Shown: piece after piece, positions 23,925 to 24,370 of the stretch
Numbering within the stretch: the first letter of the stretch is position 1
How the letters are laid out: each line of letters begins with the position of its first letter
Assembly (NCBI GenBank): GCA_023392225.1
Contig: JAEVZM010000433.1
Span: forward strand, 1-24,370
DNA length: 24,370 bases
Direction of reading: 5' to 3'
DNA from: Pseudomonadota bacterium
GTDB taxonomy: Bacteria; Pseudomonadota; Alphaproteobacteria; Rhizobiales; Kaistiaceae
The notes under the pieces: generated by a model
What the model was told of the DNA's origin: nothing
The model's input: the letters and a program-made list of their open reading frames with translations, nothing else
Databases searched by the model: none
Position numbers and translations under genes: made by a program

Positions 23925-24370
23925 ATGGGCCAGCCTGGCGCGCGACCCTTTGTGATCATGGGCCTTTGCCTCGCCACGGCGGCCTGCAACGGAACCCAGA
24001 GCGCGCTCCACCCCGCCGGAGACGAAGCCGCTGACGTCGCCGGTCTGTTCTGGCTGATGACCGGTGCGGGAGCGGCAATCTGGCTGACCGTCATCGGCGT
24101 CACCGTCTACGCGATCCTCGGCAGGCGCCGCCCCCGCACCGAGCGCTTCGCGGACCGCTTCATCCTGATTGGTGGTGTCGCGTTTCCGACCGTCGTGCTC
24201 GCGGCCCTGCTGGTCGTGGGGCTGTCCCTGCTGCCGGCCTGGACCCGCGACGAGGAGCCCGACATCCGCGTCCGGATTTCGGCGGAGCAGTTCTGGTGGC
24301 GGATCGCCTACGAGATGCCGGACGGCTCAACCGTTGAGACGGCAAACGAGATCCATCTCCCGCTCGGAAC
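23925..24370 (+). CDS. coxB: Cytochrome c oxidase subunit II, 5' part (runs off the window)
   Basis: The first 148 codons are present. A hydrophobic leader ending CLATAAC (residues 15-21) could be a lipoprotein signal, though the position -3 Thr is not canonical. Two membrane helices follow (about 42-67 and 79-106), then the start of the periplasmic cupredoxin domain with AEQFWWRIAYEMPDG, matching the W-rich electron-entry region of COX II. The CuA ligands would lie beyond the end. ATG at 23925 is the only start in frame; GAGGAG at 23906-23911 is 13 bases upstream, rather far. It is divergent from the PQQ dehydrogenase/b561 pair, suggesting a local respiratory cluster whose other oxidase subunits lie downstream. 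Confidence 0.87.
   Translation, partial: MGQPGARPFVIMGLCLATAACNGTQSALHPAGDEAADVAGLFWLMTGAGAAIWLTVIGVTVYAILGRRRPRTERFADRFILIGGVAFPTVVLAALLVVGLSLLPAWTRDEEPDIRVRISAEQFWWRIAYEMPDGSTVETANEIHLPLG

Noticed and set aside
1..24370. Mobile elements, CRISPR arrays, tRNA or rRNA genes
   Set aside because: No transposase, integrase, terminal inverted repeats, spaced direct repeats or tRNA-like cloverleaf sequences were seen by eye.

Overview
The window is very GC-rich DNA with tightly packed, often overlapping genes and frequent GTG/TTG starts. The gene content is CUT1 and CUT2 sugar importers, acid-sugar enzymes, a membrane PQQ dehydrogenase and a heme-copper oxidase. Together this suggests a chromosomal accessory carbohydrate-catabolism region of an alphaproteobacterium, probably of the order Hyphomicrobiales (inference from gene style, not a search). 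I saw no tRNA, rRNA, IS element, phage gene or CRISPR array.

Region 1 (1-8563) looks like one catabolic module in several short transcription units. A small metal-binding cupin resembling bacterial hydroxynitrile lyases (47-442, +) is separated by a strong hairpin from a CUT1 importer (permease, permease, binding protein; 3703 down to 528, -) that has no ATPase gene. Divergent from the importer is an RraA-family aldolase/decarboxylase (3928-4587, +). It shares its stop codon palindrome with a convergent gene for an unrecognised protein of two near-identical HTH-like modules (5525-4584, -). That gene lies directly behind an enolase-superfamily acid-sugar dehydratase (6753-5548, -). Divergent from the dehydratase are an SDR dehydrogenase and an extended-SDR sugar dehydrogenase/epimerase (6951-8563, +). 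A plausible route is import, oxidation to a sugar acid, dehydration to a 2-keto-3-deoxy acid, and RraA-type cleavage. A shared motif, CGCWCAWTG, lies upstream of each of the five transcription units, so they may form one regulon.

Region 2 (8684-19090) is a second, divergent module. On the minus strand lie a CUT2 (ribose-type) binding protein, ATPase, two permeases, an FGGY kinase and a GntR/HutC repressor, in that order. On the plus strand lie a phosphotriesterase-like lactonase/hydrolase, an FAD oxidoreductase and a second phosphotriesterase paralogue. The shared promoter region holds a perfect 12-bp palindrome placed between a -35 and a -10 box, the best candidate operator for the GntR protein.

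Region 3 (19148-24370) holds a membrane diguanylate cyclase (-), a 416-bp stretch without a convincing gene, and a translationally coupled PQQ dehydrogenase and cytochrome b561 pair (-). Divergent from this pair is the start of a cytochrome c oxidase subunit II gene (+) that runs off the window.

The most novel-looking item is the tandem-HTH protein together with the repeated motif around it. The link between the two is a hypothesis only.
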